NCBI GenBank assembly: GCA_024404655.1
Contig: JAKSPR010000126.1
Coordinates: forward strand, 1 to 7,789
Direction of reading: 5' to 3'
Origin: Clostridia bacterium
GTDB lineage: Bacteria; Bacillota; Clostridia; Oscillospirales; CAG-272
Length of the DNA stretch: 7,789 nucleotides
Under the pieces are notes generated by a model. That model was given only the letters and a program-made list of their open reading frames with translations. It made no database searches and was not told the DNA's origin. Positions 6,109 through 7,789 of this stretch are shown piece after piece. How positions within the stretch are numbered: the first letter of the stretch is position 1; each line of letters starts with the position of its first letter. The translations under genes were made by a program, and so were the position numbers.

Positions 6109-7789
6109 ATGGCAATCAAAAATCTGATTGAAAACACCAAACAGCACGCAATCGAATACGGTTCCATCCCCTTCTGGAGCTGGAACGACCGTCTGGAGGA
6201 CGGAGAACTCCGCCGCCAGATCAGCAACATGCACGAGCTGGGCATGAACGGCTTCTTCATGCACGCCCGCGGCGGTCTGGAGACCGAATACCTCTCTGAC
6301 GACTGGTTCCACGCCGTGGAAACCTGCGTGGACGAGGCAAAGAAACTCAACATGGAAGCATGGTCCTATGACGAAAACGGCTGGCCCTCCGGTTTTGCCG
6401 GCGGCAAACTGCTGGAAGACGCAAAGAACCACGCGACCTTCTTAAAGTATGAGACCAGCGCAGAATACCCCACCGGCGATCATAGCCTCGGCGTTTATGT
6501 TCTGAATGGCACCACACTCACCCGCGTCAAGGCTCCCGTGGACGGTGCAAAGGAATATATCGTCCTCCGTCAGGGCTGGGATTCCTCCTTCATCGACGCA
6601 CTGGATATCACCATCACAAAGAAGTTCCTGGAAGCCACCCATGCCGAATACAAGAGACGCATGAAGAAAGAGGATTTCGGCGCAGCGATGCCCGGCTTCT
6701 TCACCGATGAACCCCAGTATTACCGCTGGGCGACGATATGGTCCGATACCCTCCCCACCGAATTCTATAACGCTTACGGTTATGACGTTTTCGATAAGCT
6801 CCCCGCCCTGTTCATCGACTTTGACGGTGACAAGGAGTTCCGTTATGATTACTGGAAGCTCTGCCACAACCTGTTCGTCAACCACTGGATCCGCCCGGTC
6901 TATGAGTGGTGCGATGAGAACGACTGCCGCCTGACCGGTCACGTGGTCGAGGAAACCAGCCTTTCCGGCCAGATGTGGTGCTGCGGCGGCGTCATGCCCT
7001 GCTACGAATACGAGCACATCCCCGGCATGGACTACTTAGGACGCGGTCTTGCCGATGACGTGGCACCCAAGCAGCTCGGTTCCGTCTGCGCACAGCTCGG
7101 CAAGAAGAAGGTCCTCTCCGAGATGTTCGCCTGCTGCGGCTGGGATGTCACCCCCACAGAGCTCAAGCGTATCGCTGAGCTGCAGTATGCCGGCGGCGTC
7201 AACATCATGTGCCAGCATCTGTACGCATACTCCATCCGCGGTCAGCGCAAGCGCGACTACCCGGCAAACTACTCCGAGCATCTGCCGTGGCAGAACCAGA
7301 TGAAGCAGTTCAACCACTACTTCAATAACCTCGGCTATCTGCTGGCCCAGGGCAGCGAGGCTGTCAATACCCTCGTCATCCATCCCATCCATACGGCGTA
7401 TCTCGATTTCAAGCGGATGAACGACTATCCGTCCGTCGAAGCGCCGGAAAAGGGCTTCCACGCACTGTCGGATGCGCTTTCTCAGGCGCAGATCCCGTAT
7501 CACTGGGGCGACGAAACGATGATGGCGAAAATGGCGTCGGTCGAGGGAAAGAAGCTCCGGGTAGGGCTGTGCACCTATGATTTCGTCGTCGTGCCGGAAA
7601 CGGAGACGCTGGATGCTTCCACCGTTTCGCTTCTGCGGCAGTTTTATGAAAACGGCGGTAAGGTCTTCTGCTTCGGCAAACGTCCGGACCGCATCGACGG
7701 AAGAAAGGCAGACCTTTCGTTTGTAAAGAGCAGCTGTACGCTTGCGGATATCGCCGAACGCGTGAAGGAGGAGGCTGTGAAGAGCCCCG
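6109..7789 (+). CDS. GH106-like glycoside hydrolase (alpha-L-rhamnosidase-related), 3' end outside window
   Basis: The 560 visible codons are open to the window edge, so the C-terminus is missing. Landmarks of the large GH106-related family are clear: PFWSWNDRLEDGELRRQI (21-38), GFFMHARGGLETEYLS (48-63), AWSYDENGWPSGFAGG (84-99), FTDEPQYY (198-205), HVVEET (278-283) and LSEMFACCGWD (336-346). Characterised GH106 enzymes cleave alpha-L-rhamnosides using two glutamates. Glu201 in FTDEP and Glu338 in LSEMF are my candidates, and from memory their separation of about 137 residues resembles that in the characterised enzyme. From about residue 420 a typical following domain begins (LVIHPIHTAYLDF, then FVVVPETETLD and GGKVFCFGKRP). 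There is no signal peptide, so it probably acts in the cytoplasm on imported oligosaccharides. AAAAGGA lies 11 bases before the ATG. Synonymous codon use changes abruptly near codon 425. The family-level call is good; rhamnose specificity is not proven. Confidence 0.87.
   Translation, partial: MAIKNLIENTKQHAIEYGSIPFWSWNDRLEDGELRRQISNMHELGMNGFFMHARGGLETEYLSDDWFHAVETCVDEAKKLNMEAWSYDENGWPSGFAGGKLLEDAKNHATFLKYETSAEYPTGDHSLGVYVLNGTTLTRVKAPVDGAKEYIVLRQGWDSSFIDALDITITKKFLEATHAEYKRRMKKEDFGAAMPGFFTDEPQYYRWATIWSDTLPTEFYNAYGYDVFDKLPALFIDFDGDKEFRYDYWKLCHNLFVNHWIRPVYEWCDENDCRLTGHVVEETSLSGQMWCCGGVMPCYEYEHIPGMDYLGRGLADDVAPKQLGSVCAQLGKKKVLSEMFACCGWDVTPTELKRIAELQYAGGVNIMCQHLYAYSIRGQRKRDYPANYSEHLPWQNQMKQFNHYFNNLGYLLAQGSEAVNTLVIHPIHTAYLDFKRMNDYPSVEAPEKGFHALSDALSQAQIPYHWGDETMMAKMASVEGKKLRVGLCTYDFVVVPETETLDASTVSLLRQFYENGGKVFCFGKRPDRIDGRKADLSFVKSSCTLADIAERVKEEAVKSP

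Noticed and set aside
7631..7641. TTCTGCGGCAG followed by TTTTA, matching the 3' arm of the terminator at 3191-3201.
   Set aside because: It is coding sequence (Leu-Leu-Arg-Gln-Phe) in the glycosidase and has no matching 5' arm, so it cannot form the hairpin. The match is probably chance.
1..7789. Mobile element, phage, CRISPR, toxin-antitoxin or defence system.
   Set aside because: I saw no transposase, integrase, spaced short repeats, cas-like protein or paired small toxin/antitoxin genes. All large open frames are accounted for by metabolic or RNA-modification families.

Overview
The window looks like chromosomal DNA of a Gram-positive gut- or rumen-type Clostridia bacterium, probably of the Oscillospirales sort. 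The evidence is lipoprotein signal peptides with VTEAV-type linkers, sigma-A promoters with extended -10 boxes (TGnTATAAT), AAAGGA ribosome binding sites, a TTG start, moderately GC-rich coding DNA with a strong preference for C at third codon positions, and carbohydrate-related gene content. I cannot name the genus. There is no sign of a phage, transposon, CRISPR array or RNA gene.

Layout: (1) 2-1492 (+) is a solute-binding lipoprotein gene broken by a single in-frame TAA at codon 94, followed by a hairpin terminator. (2) 1585-3154 (+) is a strong promoter and an intact, distantly related solute-binding lipoprotein, ending in a near-perfect intrinsic terminator. (3) 4776-3213 (-) is a two-gene operon that converges on that terminator: a xylose-isomerase-like TIM-barrel protein, then a short-chain dehydrogenase, driven by a clear promoter at 4830-4858. 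(4) 4804-5173 is a roughly 370-base divergent intergenic region with two identical 18-base direct repeats and two stable hairpins. (5) 5174-6004 (+) is a SpoU/TrmH-family RNA 2'-O-methyltransferase with its own promoter. (6) 6109-7789 (+) is the first 560 codons of a large GH106-like glycosidase with its own textbook promoter; it runs off the window.

How the genes may work together: the lipoproteins would capture a carbohydrate outside the membrane, although no ABC permease or ATPase is visible here. The glycosidase has no signal peptide and would act on an imported rhamnose-like or related glycoside in the cytoplasm. The TIM-barrel protein and the dehydrogenase look like a sugar or polyol epimerisation/oxidation pair. 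The methyltransferase is a housekeeping gene between them. The shared sugar theme is inferred; each large gene has its own promoter, so co-regulation is not shown.

Nothing here is a convincing new system. The observations most worth checking are the abrupt change in synonymous codon use inside the glycosidase near 7381-7393, the repeat and hairpin block in the divergent intergenic region, and the single nonsense codon in the first lipoprotein gene.
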